The notes under the pieces were generated by a model. The model ran no database searches. It was not told where the DNA came from and saw nothing but the letters and a program-made list of their open reading frames with translations. Below, piece by piece: positions 8,795 through 16,638 of a stretch of 32,921 nt of DNA (position 1 is the stretch's first letter; each line of letters starts with the position of its first letter). The stretch is from a virus. The DNA lies in the IMG/VR virus record IMGVR_UViG_3300042448_000241, positions 1-32,921 of that record; one strand, given 5' to 3'. Position numbers and translations under genes: made by a program.

Positions 8795-9021
8795 TACTCA
8801 AACCTCGCATAGTTAGGACTTGCATACTGCTTCTTTTGCCCAGCCTTCATCCGAGCTTGGAGAGCGTTAAGGCGAACCTTACGCTTCCTGTCTCTCTCCG
8901 AGTATCCAGCTTTGTCAACTGGACCCATCGTAGGGTTGGATCTACCAGATCCGTAAACTTTAGCGCCAGCTGCGTAAGGGTTAAATCCTGGCTTTGACGC
9001 GTTTCTTGCTGCCTTAGCCAT
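8794..9021 (-). CDS. Small basic virion-module protein, unknown
   Basis: This 75-residue protein is strongly basic (many K and R; RDRKRKVRLNALQARMKAGQKK at residues 43-64) with a glycine/proline-rich N-terminal half (KPGFNPYAAGAKVYGSGRSNP). It is held between the nozzle gene and an internal virion protein by TAATG overlaps on both sides, so it is almost certainly translated. It may bind DNA in the capsid or act as an assembly factor. No domain is recognised. Confidence 0.65.
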   Translation of the reverse strand: MAKAARNASKPGFNPYAAGAKVYGSGRSNPTMGPVDKAGYSERDRKRKVRLNALQARMKAGQKKQYASPNYARFE

Positions 9022-10664
9022 TAAGTAATCCTGTCCGAAGTCTTAGCCTTCATACCGATCATTGGCGTGATGCTAAAAATCTGAGCTGGTGATGTATCTA
9101 TTGTGCCATCGCACTCAAGGTACAGTTCAAAGTATACCCTACGGAAACGGACTCCGTTGTCTAGTTTTAGGCTATTGCGCTGCCTATAGCTGAAACCGTT
9201 ATCTATCTCGGTAGTCACGCCCTGAAACTCTTGGTCTGTAGGGTTATCCCAGTTAGCGTTTGGGGCATCCCAAGCTACGAACCTTTGGTCTCCTACAAAG
9301 TCTAGGCTAACGTCTTCCCAAGTGGGGTCGCCGTAGAACACCGAGGCAGGAATAACCCTTGCGGTAATTGCGCCAGCAGCCATGACATCGGCAGCCCACC
9401 AGTACAATCTTTTCCATTCGTTAGGTGTCTCAAAGTCAAAGATTCTTGTCCGCAAGATACACTCCATTGGCTCAGCACCAGTAGACGTGTGGGTGTGATC
9501 TACGATACTGTAGACCTTCCATTTAGCAGAGCTAGCACTAGCAGACACAGCGAGCGCAGTTTTAGTTTCACCGATGTTGTTTGCAGGCGTAGGCACTTCA
9601 ACGCATCTACCAAAAGCTGTTGTAGACTCCCAAATTGACCAAGTTCCTGTTTTGATCTGGAATACATAAATACTGCCACCAAAGTTGACAATAGCCCTCG
9701 ACCCGAGAATAGATACTGAGTATCTAATTTTTAGGTTTGCTGAGAACGACTGCTCCTCGAACCTAACTTTCTGGTCATTTAGTGAGGTGAAGTTTCCGTT
9801 ATAGTAAGCGAATAGCTGATCTCCGCTAAGCACAAGCAATCCATTTTCGTAGTTAGCGATGCAGTTCTGGTTCTCAGCACCAATGCCTTCTTGGATCTTA
9901 GCCATTGTGCCGTCCTCAGGCAGACCAGAGAAAGTAAAGCGGTAGGTCGATGCGTTTCTAAATACGGTAACTTCGTTGTAACCAGATACTAGGCCAGTGA
10001 TCCATTGACCATCTCCACTGTTTACTGAAGTAAAGCTGTTGTTAGTGTCCCACCAACGCCAGTCTTGGCCTGGGAATGACTCTACTTCGCCAGCAATGTT
10101 TGACCAGTACATTACGGACTGGGTTGGCGAGTTGATTGGGCCAAACAAGAATAGGCGTTCTTGGTGAAGCTCGATACCTCGACCTGCAGGCATGGTTGCG
10201 ATGGTTGAAGTGTTTGATCCAGTTACAGTCCATAGGCCAGTTCCAGCATTGTAGCCTGGAGCTCCGTTAGGTCCCCAGTATGCGCCTGCTCCGTTGGTGC
10301 GGCACATGATTAGGTAGCCTTGGTATTGAACAAAGTCAGCAGCTGGGAATGTCCAGATCTGTGTCCATGTCTCAGCAGCTATGTTGAATACGTAAGTCTT
10401 TGTAGGTGAAGTGTATACAGCAAATCTGTCGCCGTCTTCTTCGATGTAGTAGCCAAGCAAGTTGAAGAACACGCCAGTTTCAGGAAACGCTACTTGCAAA
10501 TCAGAGATAGGTGGGCGAGAAGATAGTGCACCAGTAGGTGAAAACTCTAGGTTCTGAAGAAACGGAACTTCATTCTGAGCAATAGAAGACGGGTCCCAGT
10601 AGTTGTTCAAACCACCTGAGAAGTCTTTTATCTGCGCTGAACGCTCTCTTACTAGATCAGACAT
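9021..10664 (-). CDS. Tail nozzle/hub protein (T7 gp12 / P22 gp10-like role)
   Basis: This 547-residue protein is rich in beta strands and aromatic residues. The N-terminus (RSAQIKDFSGGLNNYWDPSS, then QNLEFSPTGALSSRPPI) is the pattern seen at the start of many podovirus nozzle or stabilisation proteins, where a 'gGlN' segment is followed by 'N.....G.l..RpG'. Short repeated strand units with YFVF/W motifs (residues 60-380) suggest a beta-propeller-like platform. The gene follows the adaptor (8-base overlap) and precedes internal virion genes, as expected for the distal tail tube. The product would sit under the portal/adaptor and gate the DNA channel. Which model-phage homologue fits best is uncertain. 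Confidence 0.7.
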   Translation of the reverse strand: MSDLVRERSAQIKDFSGGLNNYWDPSSIAQNEVPFLQNLEFSPTGALSSRPPISDLQVAFPETGVFFNLLGYYIEEDGDRFAVYTSPTKTYVFNIAAETWTQIWTFPAADFVQYQGYLIMCRTNGAGAYWGPNGAPGYNAGTGLWTVTGSNTSTIATMPAGRGIELHQERLFLFGPINSPTQSVMYWSNIAGEVESFPGQDWRWWDTNNSFTSVNSGDGQWITGLVSGYNEVTVFRNASTYRFTFSGLPEDGTMAKIQEGIGAENQNCIANYENGLLVLSGDQLFAYYNGNFTSLNDQKVRFEEQSFSANLKIRYSVSILGSRAIVNFGGSIYVFQIKTGTWSIWESTTAFGRCVEVPTPANNIGETKTALAVSASASSAKWKVYSIVDHTHTSTGAEPMECILRTRIFDFETPNEWKRLYWWAADVMAAGAITARVIPASVFYGDPTWEDVSLDFVGDQRFVAWDAPNANWDNPTDQEFQGVTTEIDNGFSYRQRNSLKLDNGVRFRRVYFELYLECDGTIDTSPAQIFSITPMIGMKAKTSDRIT

Positions 10665-11319
10665 AATCAGCTGGGTCAGGTGAGACTACAGGGTAAAGGT
10701 CAGACTGGGAGATGTTCTCCTTGTAGTGAAGTCTGTCTAGCCCGTCTCTGAACTGACCTAGCTTTAATTGCGCTGCTGAGTAGTTTTCGTCGTACTCTAA
10801 AGCCTGAACCATGCAGTAATTTACCAATTGGTTTACGTACCTGTCAGGGATGCTTAGTGTGTCGTTGAAGCCAGATACCTGAGCAGGCATCTTTACGTAT
10901 TCCATTTTTAGACCGTTTGGAAAGCTCTTTTGTGGAACTGGGTAAAGTGTGATTACTCCGCCACGCTCGTACCATAGCTCAGGGTAATCTCCACGAGCCG
11001 CAAGGGTTGGGTCTGTAGCAAGGATAAAGTCTCTAGCACCCTGAGGAGATAGGTTCTTGATCGGGCGACCTTCTACGTACAAAGCCTCGATGTATTGAAC
11101 CTTGTCAAGTGGGAAAGTGTACTCAGCCTGGTTGGCAACAATGCTGCCAAGCTTGGTGTCCTTTAGGATCGAGTTGTTGTTTACAATTTCTTGCTGTCCG
11201 TCGTTGATCCAGCGAATGATAGTTTCATCGTTGATCTGAGCTCCAGAAGTGTCTCCAAATTGAGTCTTTACGCGAGTGATTACGTCGCTTACTTTTTTAG
11301 TAAATAGCTCTGCTGGCAT
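10657..11319 (-). CDS. Head-tail adaptor protein (SU10/T7 gp11-like)
   Basis: This 220-residue protein has an N-terminal helical pattern typical of podovirus adaptors: KVSDVITRVKTQFGD, then the D-E-x-I-I-R-W-I-N-D-G-Q-Q-E-I-V motif (residues 32-47). A beta-rich middle follows (residues 58-135, with the YTFPLDKVQYIEALYVEGRPI region), and then a C-terminal helix with MVQALEYDENYSAAQLKLGQF. Such proteins ring the portal and connect it to the tail nozzle, whose gene follows directly. Its ATG overlaps the previous stop (TAATG). This is the clearest of the connector genes. Confidence 0.8.
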   Translation of the reverse strand: MPAELFTKKVSDVITRVKTQFGDTSGAQINDETIIRWINDGQQEIVNNNSILKDTKLGSIVANQAEYTFPLDKVQYIEALYVEGRPIKNLSPQGARDFILATDPTLAARGDYPELWYERGGVITLYPVPQKSFPNGLKMEYVKMPAQVSGFNDTLSIPDRYVNQLVNYCMVQALEYDENYSAAQLKLGQFRDGLDRLHYKENISQSDLYPVVSPDPADYV

Positions 11320-11741
11320 TACTTCCTAAGTACCTTTCCATCGTGGCGGTATTCATTCTTACGAGAACTCATGACGGACTTCATCATATCCTTCTTTTCC
11401 TCCATCCATTCTAGCTCACGCTTGGCCTTCATGGCGGCTTCTGCCATCTCTAAAATTCTGAGCTTGTTCACCTTTGAGTCCTTGTCGTGCATGTTGTTTT
11501 CTACAAGCCAAGCAACAAGTCTCTGGTCAACCTCTGTCTCTTTCATGTACCTAATAACGTATGGCGGCAACATGTGCGGCTCATCTATTAGGGCAAATGG
11601 TCGTTCTGGGTCAAAGGACGGATGAAGCGAGTCAACCCTGATCAGCCTAACTGTAGGGAAAAGATCGCTAATTACCTCAGCCACTCTGCGGTGGTCCGTT
11701 GAGTATAGCCCGTCTATCTTGTCAAATTCTATGTAGCTCAT
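11319..11741 (-). CDS. Hypothetical protein between coat and adaptor genes
   Basis: The start at 11741 (MSYIEFDKIDG) is chosen over the upstream ATG at 11759 because the sequence GGAG-ATGAC lies just before it and the upstream ATG has no ribosome-binding site. The 140-residue product has an N-terminal mixed alpha/beta half (residues 1-60). A C-terminal charged helix rich in K, E and M follows (residues 95-130, RELEWMEEKKDMMKSVM). The gene follows the coat-protein terminator and a TATAAT box, so it may be the first gene of a separately started tail transcript. Proteins in this position may assist head completion, but no family is recognised. Confidence 0.65.
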   Translation of the reverse strand: MSYIEFDKIDGLYSTDHRRVAEVISDLFPTVRLIRVDSLHPSFDPERPFALIDEPHMLPPYVIRYMKETEVDQRLVAWLVENNMHDKDSKVNKLRILEMAEAAMKAKRELEWMEEKKDMMKSVMSSRKNEYRHDGKVLRK

Positions 11742-11757
11742 GTCATCTCCTGTCTCC

Positions 11758-11763
11758 ATTATA
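11758..11763 (-). promoter_or_regulatory. Candidate -10 box (TATAAT) after the coat terminator
   Basis: On the minus strand a perfect TATAAT lies between the terminator hairpin and the GGAG ribosome-binding site of the 140-residue gene. Transcription would start near 11751, leaving a leader of about ten bases. The -35 region would fall inside the hairpin and is not recognisable. The box could restart transcription of the tail genes. Confidence 0.35.
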
Positions 11764-11771
11764 AAGTAAAA

Positions 11772-11808
11772 CCCGTGGGGATAGATGAGACGGGTCTATC
11801 CCCACGGG
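11772..11808 (-). terminator. Intrinsic terminator after the coat protein gene
   Basis: A perfect 14-bp inverted repeat (CCCGTGGGGATAGA at 11772-11785 and its complement at 11795-11808) encloses a 9-base loop. On the minus strand the stem is followed by TTTTACTTTAT. It lies 14 bases after the coat stop codon, so it should end most coat transcripts or limit read-through into the tail genes. Confidence 0.85.
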
Positions 11809-11822
11809 CAATTATTTACTGA

Positions 11823-13055
11823 TTACTTCTCTGCGATACCAGTCATTACTGCGTGAGCGTTACGACGGTAGGTACCTAGCTGAGAGTACTGGAAGTAGCG
11901 AGCTTCGTATGCATCAGTGTCAGCGACACGTGACCACATAGAACCATCGCGGTCCATCCATGCCCAGTCGCGCTTGCGGTTAACCACAATCTCTTTCGAG
12001 CTTAGCGCGTACAAGGTGTTAGCTGGGGCAGCGTAGTCTGATACGAACTTGATTGGCTTGCCAACCGCGTCGAATGAGAATGCACGCTGTCCACCTTCAA
12101 GGGTTGCGCCGTTGGTGAACTGGCGTAGTCCTTGTAGTAGATCCCAGTAAGCGTTGAATACACCAGGGGATGCCAACATTACGTCAACGTCACCGCCCTG
12201 CTTGTCAACCTTCTGTACTAGGTTAATCAGAGCCAACTCAGTTAGTGTTCCTGGAGCTCCACCGCCGCCAGCAATGCTGACCTCGGTAGCCTTCCATACT
12301 GGGTAGTCATCTGGGTCGATCTCGTGTAGTTCGCCAGTAGCCTTAACGATAGCGCCTAGACCAGTCCATTCCTTACCGAAGGAGTTTACTCCGTTGGAAG
12401 AACGTACTAGGAAGTCACCAGCACTAATGTTTGTGTTGAATGTACCGAGTGTACCAGTTACAGTGATTACGTCGGTGTCCTCGTTGATCGCAACGATCTC
12501 GATAGAGGATGCCGCACCTGACTGCTGCTTCACACCTGAAGTTGGGTCTACCACGTCAATGGTCATACCTACCTGTAGGAAGTGAGTTGAGTCAACTGTA
12601 AGGGTGGTGGAAGAAGGCTGAGCAGTTACAACCGCTAGCTTTCCGCTTCCGTTTCCGTAAACCTGACGGTTTAGGTCGTTAGCAAGGTCCTTCTTCAAGC
12701 CGTTGATTTCGTTGTCAACAACGTTGATGAATGCCTGGTAGTCTTCGACTGCCTGCTCGAATAGCTGTCCGTCTACCTCAATCGAACCGTATAGGTTGGT
12801 TAGGTATAGGTGAGCTTGCTTGTACTTCTGTGCGCCAGCTACTGGTAGCTTCTCACGAACTCCACGGGCACCAATTCCTTGGTTGCGTCCGATGTGAGTG
12901 TCGAAGATAACTTCCTTGCCGTTGCGGGTGATGTTTGCAGACGATGCTTCGATGAGCTGTAGCGCAGGGTTCTTGTCCCTTAGCTGCTCGTGAAGGTCGC
13001 CGTACACCAGCTTGATAGCTTCTGACGCAAAGGTCAGAATTGACTGTCCTGCCAT
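11823..13055 (-). CDS. Major capsid (coat) protein
   Basis: The start at 13055 (MAGQSILTFASEAIKLV) is chosen because TTTAGGAGTC lies before it; the longer reading to 13154 would run through a promoter-like leader and adds a cysteine/arginine-rich segment of unlikely type. The 410-residue product has the features of P22/HK97-fold coat proteins. It has an N-terminal helical arm, then a region like RNGKEVIFDTHIGRNQGIGARGV (residues 42-64), then the long spine helix (about residues 85-125: EQAVEDYQAFINVVDNEINGLKK). A beta-rich insertion of about 90 residues follows (140-230). The C-terminal part carries short aromatic segments (WAWMDRDGSMW). It is downstream of portal and scaffold and flanked by two intrinsic terminators. 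Confidence 0.88.
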   Translation of the reverse strand: MAGQSILTFASEAIKLVYGDLHEQLRDKNPALQLIEASSANITRNGKEVIFDTHIGRNQGIGARGVREKLPVAGAQKYKQAHLYLTNLYGSIEVDGQLFEQAVEDYQAFINVVDNEINGLKKDLANDLNRQVYGNGSGKLAVVTAQPSSTTLTVDSTHFLQVGMTIDVVDPTSGVKQQSGAASSIEIVAINEDTDVITVTGTLGTFNTNISAGDFLVRSSNGVNSFGKEWTGLGAIVKATGELHEIDPDDYPVWKATEVSIAGGGGAPGTLTELALINLVQKVDKQGGDVDVMLASPGVFNAYWDLLQGLRQFTNGATLEGGQRAFSFDAVGKPIKFVSDYAAPANTLYALSSKEIVVNRKRDWAWMDRDGSMWSRVADTDAYEARYFQYSQLGTYRRNAHAVMTGIAEK

Positions 13056-13081
13056 GTATATGACTCCTAAATAAATTAAGT

Positions 13082-13089
13082 GGGGGGGG
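13082..13089 (-). other. C8 homopolymer tract in the coat leader
   Basis: Eight consecutive guanines on the plus strand, read as C8 in the mRNA leader, lie 26-34 bases before the coat start codon. Such a run is unusual in this window. It could bind proteins, form RNA structure by pairing with the AGGAG region, or vary in length by slippage. Confidence 0.4.
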
Positions 13090-13142
13090 AATTGTTTGCA
13101 TCGTCTGGCCCTGACTCGAATGGCTGTACCAAAGACTCTTAT

Positions 13143-13148
13143 AGAATA
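13143..13148 (-). promoter_or_regulatory. Candidate coat-gene promoter -10 (TATTCT)
   Basis: On the minus strand TATTCT fits the TAnnnT -10 consensus and lies in the 197-base gap upstream of the coat gene, after the scaffold terminator. The surrounding 11-mer TGGTATTCTAT is identical to one in the divergent promoter region at 18905-18915. No good -35 is visible. The expected leader is about 80 bases long. Confidence 0.5.
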
Positions 13149-13149
13149 C

Positions 13150-13159
13150 CACAATTGTG
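13150..13159. promoter_or_regulatory. Palindrome CACAATTGTG beside the coat -10 box
   Basis: A perfect 10-bp palindrome abuts the upstream side of the TATTCT box and lies where a -10/-35 spacer would be. A symmetric site in a promoter spacer is a reasonable operator candidate, but no second copy was noticed. Confidence 0.35.
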
Positions 13160-13209
13160 CTAGTATCTAGATGGTAGTTAGCCATGCATGTAAACGCCCT
13201 GCTAGCTAC

Positions 13210-13243
13210 AAAAAAAACCCGCCGAGTAATCGACGGGTTTTTT
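13210..13243 (-). terminator. Intrinsic terminator after the scaffold gene
   Basis: An 8-bp stem (CCCGCCGA at 13218-13225, TCGACGGG at 13230-13237) with a four-base loop is flanked by A8 on one side and T6 on the other. Read on the minus strand the one imperfect pair becomes U-G and the stem is followed by T8, so the terminator fits the scaffold-gene direction best. It begins ten bases after the scaffold stop codon. It may also work weakly on the plus strand. Confidence 0.88.
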
Positions 13244-13252
13244 GCTTATAAG

Positions 13253-14131
13253 CTATAGCGAATTTGCTCCGCTGCTAGTCTGCCTCTTGAACATCTCATA
13301 AAGCATTTCCTTCTTGGCCTTGCTGTCCTTAGGTACTTCTAGCGGCTGAGACGGGATGCCTGCTCCGCCACCACTGCCGATTACCATTGGGGCATCTGCC
13401 TTAGGAGCTCCGCCTTTTACTGCATAACGGATACCAGTTAGCTCAGCTAGTTCCCTAGCTGCAGTGTATACGGATGCGTTTTCGTCGGTCTCAAGCTGAA
13501 CCTCTAGGATCTTTAGGATCCTGTTCATCTGAACATCTGAGATTTCATACTTTGAAGATAGATCCTCAATCTCAGACTCAAGCTGCTGCTGCTCAAGCTT
13601 TACGTCTGCCTCGAACTGAATGGACTCGATGTACTCAGCCTGCTCTTTGAGCTTTGCGTCTCTAGCTGCAAACTCTTTTTGTAGAGCTGGGCTTAGTTCG
13701 TAGTCTTCGCCCTGTTCTTCAATCTTGTCTGCTTCTTCTTCAACAACTTCAGCTTCGTCAAGTAGTCCTTGAGATCTGAGCTGATCAGCTAGCGTGCGGT
13801 AAAGGTAAACTGGGTCTGACACGGCGACTTCTGCTAGACGCAGGCTGTCACGGATGATGTCAGGGCTAATGTCTACGTCAACAAACTCCTTGAACGGAGT
13901 GTACTTCTCTAGTTGCTGCTGGAAATACTTGTCTTGTTCTTGTAGATGCGGAACGATCTTTGCGTGCCACGCCTCTGGTAGCTCAGACAAAACTTTGTCA
14001 TAAGCTGGGTGAACCTTGAACTCTGGTTCGCTTGGTGCCTCTACCGCTGGCGCTTCTGGAGCTGCAGGAGCCTCTGGGGCTTCGCTTACTTCAGGTGCTT
14101 CAGGCGGGTTTATCTCAATTGCCTCAGACAT
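13253..14131 (-). CDS. Capsid scaffolding protein
   Basis: This 292-residue, very acidic protein lies between portal and coat, the normal scaffold position. The N-terminus is low complexity P/E/A (residues 8-36). The centre is glutamate-rich, coiled-coil-like helix (about residues 125-215). The C-terminus is short and basic/polar (SKAKKEMLYEMFKRQTSS), resembling the coat-binding helix of P22-type scaffolds. It starts seven bases before the portal stop codon boundary, with GGAG before the ATG, and is followed by a strong terminator. The scaffold would be lost from the mature head. No protease gene is seen nearby, so release is probably without cleavage. Confidence 0.8.
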   Translation of the reverse strand: MSEAIEINPPEAPEVSEAPEAPAAPEAPAVEAPSEPEFKVHPAYDKVLSELPEAWHAKIVPHLQEQDKYFQQQLEKYTPFKEFVDVDISPDIIRDSLRLAEVAVSDPVYLYRTLADQLRSQGLLDEAEVVEEEADKIEEQGEDYELSPALQKEFAARDAKLKEQAEYIESIQFEADVKLEQQQLESEIEDLSSKYEISDVQMNRILKILEVQLETDENASVYTAARELAELTGIRYAVKGGAPKADAPMVIGSGGGAGIPSQPLEVPKDSKAKKEMLYEMFKRQTSSGANSL

Positions 14132-14138
14132 ACGTCTC

Positions 14139-16292
14139 CTATCCTAGTTGTTCTTCTGTCATCCCAGTTTGCTCTGGAACTTGTCCCTGTGATCGACCGT
14201 CAATCGCAGGAGCCTGTGGTGCTCCGCCTTGCATCATCATCTGTAACTCAGCTTGCTTCTGCAAGATCATTTCGTGTATAGATACGTGCTTCTGGAACTC
14301 TGCTTTCGCTGCATCTGGCAGACCTTGGTAGGCCTGAGACTTGCGGAACCTGTTGTGTACTTCGATGTGAACGGCGTGGTTGTCCCAGTCGTTTACGTTG
14401 ACTACTGGCGGAACCTGTAGAGGCTGACCAGTGTTAGGGTCAAGCTTATCAATGTCGCCAGCTTGTGCGCCTTGGTTCCATTGGTCTTCGTACTGCTGAG
14501 CCATCTCTTCAGTGATCTTCTTCATCATCAAGTTTTCGCGCTGTGCAGCGTTTTCGTCAATCTTGATTGTGTTGTAGTACTGCTTTAGCATTCCCATCTC
14601 TAGGACGCGTAGACCATCTTCAGGCTGGATGAAGCCCATCTTCATCCATTCGGTAACTAGAGCCTGTCTTGCAGCCTTGCTTGTTGGAAGTGCAGAGCCA
14701 GACTCAACACGGATGTCAGTACCAGAAGCAATGTCTGCTCCAGATAGCATCATCGCATCGAATGAGCCGTCATCGCCAGTGATCTTGACCAAGCGCTTGT
14801 CGTCTACATACTGAACGAACAAGCTAAGAGCCTGTCTAGCCATCTTCTCTACGCCAGCTTCGATGCTGTTATAGATAGTAGTTAGGTAAGCATCGTCACG
14901 CTCACCAAGGTAGGCCATAGCAGTTGCAGCCGTAATACCTGCTCCAGCTTCACCGCGGGAGATTTGGTGCTGACCAGATACGTCTTCAAAGTCACCCTGT
15001 AGTTGCTGGATTTCCTGAATAACGTAGTTAGGCAATGGCTGAATAGGCACTGGTGTTGGGTATTGGAAACCTGGACGTACTGGGATCCAAACACCTGCGC
15101 GGGCTGTTACTTTACGGGAGTCAACTGAGCCTTCTTGGAACATCATCTGAGGCTTAGCCATCAAGTTCTTAGCGTGGATGATCTGAGAGCGAGTCCTGTT
15201 GTATTCGCGCTGTAGCGGAATAAGTGACTTCACTACGGATCTACGGTAGAACTTGCCGTTTTGAATGCCGTGTAAGTGAGCAAATGGGTACTGTCCGTGG
15301 TGGTAAGGGATACCAGAATCTGAGTACTGTACGATTTCGTTGTCAACAATGGTAATCAAACCACCCTTTGGTAGCCAAGGAGTCTGGTCAGGCTTTACCC
15401 ATACTTCGATAATCAATACGGAATCAGGCTTAGCGTTGTCTACTCCACGTAGATCAAGTAGCGCAGCATCCTGAATTTCGCTAGATGTAACCTTGGTTGG
15501 CTTGAAGTCCTTTGGTAGCACGTTAGCAAAGTTGGACTTTACCCAAGCTTCAGTCTTGGTGTAGACGTTGAAAATGTATGGCTGTCTTTCTAGGTCTTCT
15601 TCAGAAAGGTCAGGCACGAATAAATGAAACGGCGAAACGACTTCGTATTTTACATCACCGTTACCAGAAGGTACTCGGATGATCTTTTTTTCGCCGCTTA
15701 GTGGGTCCTCTATTTTTTGTGTGTCGAAGTGCTTGACACTTGAATCCCAGAAACACTTGATAAAGCCGTTACCAGTAATGGCTCTCCAGAACTCAGCCTT
15801 CTGTAGGATCTCTGTTTGGAAGTGGTTGCCGTCATAGATAGACTGCCAAACCTGCTCGCCAGCGGTGGCTGATAGCAAGTCTTCTTCATCGTTAGATGCT
15901 GGAACCACGGAAGCAGATGGCTGCTGAGAAGTTGTTTTTGCAATCTCTGTACGGATGATTGGCTCGATACGGTTTACAGTAATGCGAGGCAGTAGAGATG
16001 GGTTTGGCTCTTCGACTAGACCTTGACGGCCTGCTACAGTGCGCCAGTCGTGGTACTGGTATCCGTTGTAGAAAGCTAGCTGTAGGTACCAGTCGTTTTC
16101 TTCGACCTTGCGAGCAGACTTGCACTTCTCGTACTCAGACTTAGCCCAGGCAACTAGCTTCTTGGCCTCTTCTTGCTTTTTGAATTTCTTGAGAATGTCA
16201 TCTTCAACAAGTTCGCCTTCAACCACGGGTGATGGTTCAAGCATAGTTCTGTCAAGCGCAGCCATCTCCTGCTCTAGATCGTTAATCGCCAT
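14139..16292 (-). CDS. Portal protein
   Basis: This 717-residue protein follows the terminase group and precedes the scaffold. Its N-terminal helical region includes ENDWYLQLAFYNGYQYHDW (residues about 63-81), followed by NRIEPIIRTEIAKTTSQQPS (about 107-126), a pattern characteristic of large podovirus (P22/SU10-type) portals. Central beta segments (WIPVRPGFQYP) precede a loop and helix with the QLQGDFEDVSGQHQISRGE motif around residues 433-451. The C-terminal 90 residues are Q/M-rich helix, as in portal barrels. It would form the dodecameric ring for DNA entry and exit. Its ATG overlaps the end of the membrane-protein gene by 11 bases and has GGAAG upstream. Confidence 0.88.
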   Translation of the reverse strand: MAINDLEQEMAALDRTMLEPSPVVEGELVEDDILKKFKKQEEAKKLVAWAKSEYEKCKSARKVEENDWYLQLAFYNGYQYHDWRTVAGRQGLVEEPNPSLLPRITVNRIEPIIRTEIAKTTSQQPSASVVPASNDEEDLLSATAGEQVWQSIYDGNHFQTEILQKAEFWRAITGNGFIKCFWDSSVKHFDTQKIEDPLSGEKKIIRVPSGNGDVKYEVVSPFHLFVPDLSEEDLERQPYIFNVYTKTEAWVKSNFANVLPKDFKPTKVTSSEIQDAALLDLRGVDNAKPDSVLIIEVWVKPDQTPWLPKGGLITIVDNEIVQYSDSGIPYHHGQYPFAHLHGIQNGKFYRRSVVKSLIPLQREYNRTRSQIIHAKNLMAKPQMMFQEGSVDSRKVTARAGVWIPVRPGFQYPTPVPIQPLPNYVIQEIQQLQGDFEDVSGQHQISRGEAGAGITAATAMAYLGERDDAYLTTIYNSIEAGVEKMARQALSLFVQYVDDKRLVKITGDDGSFDAMMLSGADIASGTDIRVESGSALPTSKAARQALVTEWMKMGFIQPEDGLRVLEMGMLKQYYNTIKIDENAAQRENLMMKKITEEMAQQYEDQWNQGAQAGDIDKLDPNTGQPLQVPPVVNVNDWDNHAVHIEVHNRFRKSQAYQGLPDAAKAEFQKHVSIHEMILQKQAELQMMMQGGAPQAPAIDGRSQGQVPEQTGMTEEQLG

Positions 16293-16638
16293 AGTCTACT
16301 TCCAAGTCTTTCCATTGTTCATCCATACGACGTTGATCTTGAACCATTAGCTCATACTCTTCACCCGTTAGATACGGTCCATTATACACCCCTTGAGCCG
16401 TTGGTTCAGGCGTTGCGGCTTGTATCATTTGGTAAGCGATCGGGTCTTTACTACTTAGAAGATTTAGAGCTTGGCTTAGTAACTTCTGCTGCTGCTTCGC
16501 CGTCTCCTCTTGACTCTTCAGCGATCTCTCCAGAGTCTCCAGTGTTGGCTTTAGCACCTTTAGGTTGTACAGACTTATTAGAGCTAGGGACGCTAGCAAG
16601 ATTAGAGACAAACTCACCGAGAATAGAAGTGATGTCAT
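16282..16638 (-). CDS. Membrane-anchored coiled-coil protein overlapping its neighbour
   Basis: This 118-residue protein has an N-terminal hydrophobic segment (residues 4-24, rich in L, S, I and A) followed by a helical, probably coiled-coil stretch (26-65) and an acidic C-terminus. Its first 188 bases lie inside the 3' end of the zinc-ribbon gene in another frame. The start is strongly supported by AAGGAG seven bases upstream. The last 11 bases overlap the portal start. One N-terminal membrane helix plus a soluble coil suggests an anchored lysis or host-interaction factor. The usual Rz/Rz1 spanin role is unlikely if the host lacks an outer membrane. It may also be a false ORF, but the ribosome-binding site argues against that. 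Confidence 0.6.
   Translation of the reverse strand: MTSLLFSVSLSLILLASLALISLYNLKVLKPTLETLERSLKSQEETAKQQQKLLSQALNLLSSKDPIAYQMIQAATPEPTAQGVYNGPYLTGEEYELMVQDQRRMDEQWKDLEVDYGD

Noticed and set aside
13056-13154. N-terminal extension of the coat protein by 33 residues
   Set aside because: It would run through the leader and C8 tract, lacks a good ribosome-binding site and adds atypical arginine- and aromatic-rich sequence; the ATG at 13055 has AGGAG.
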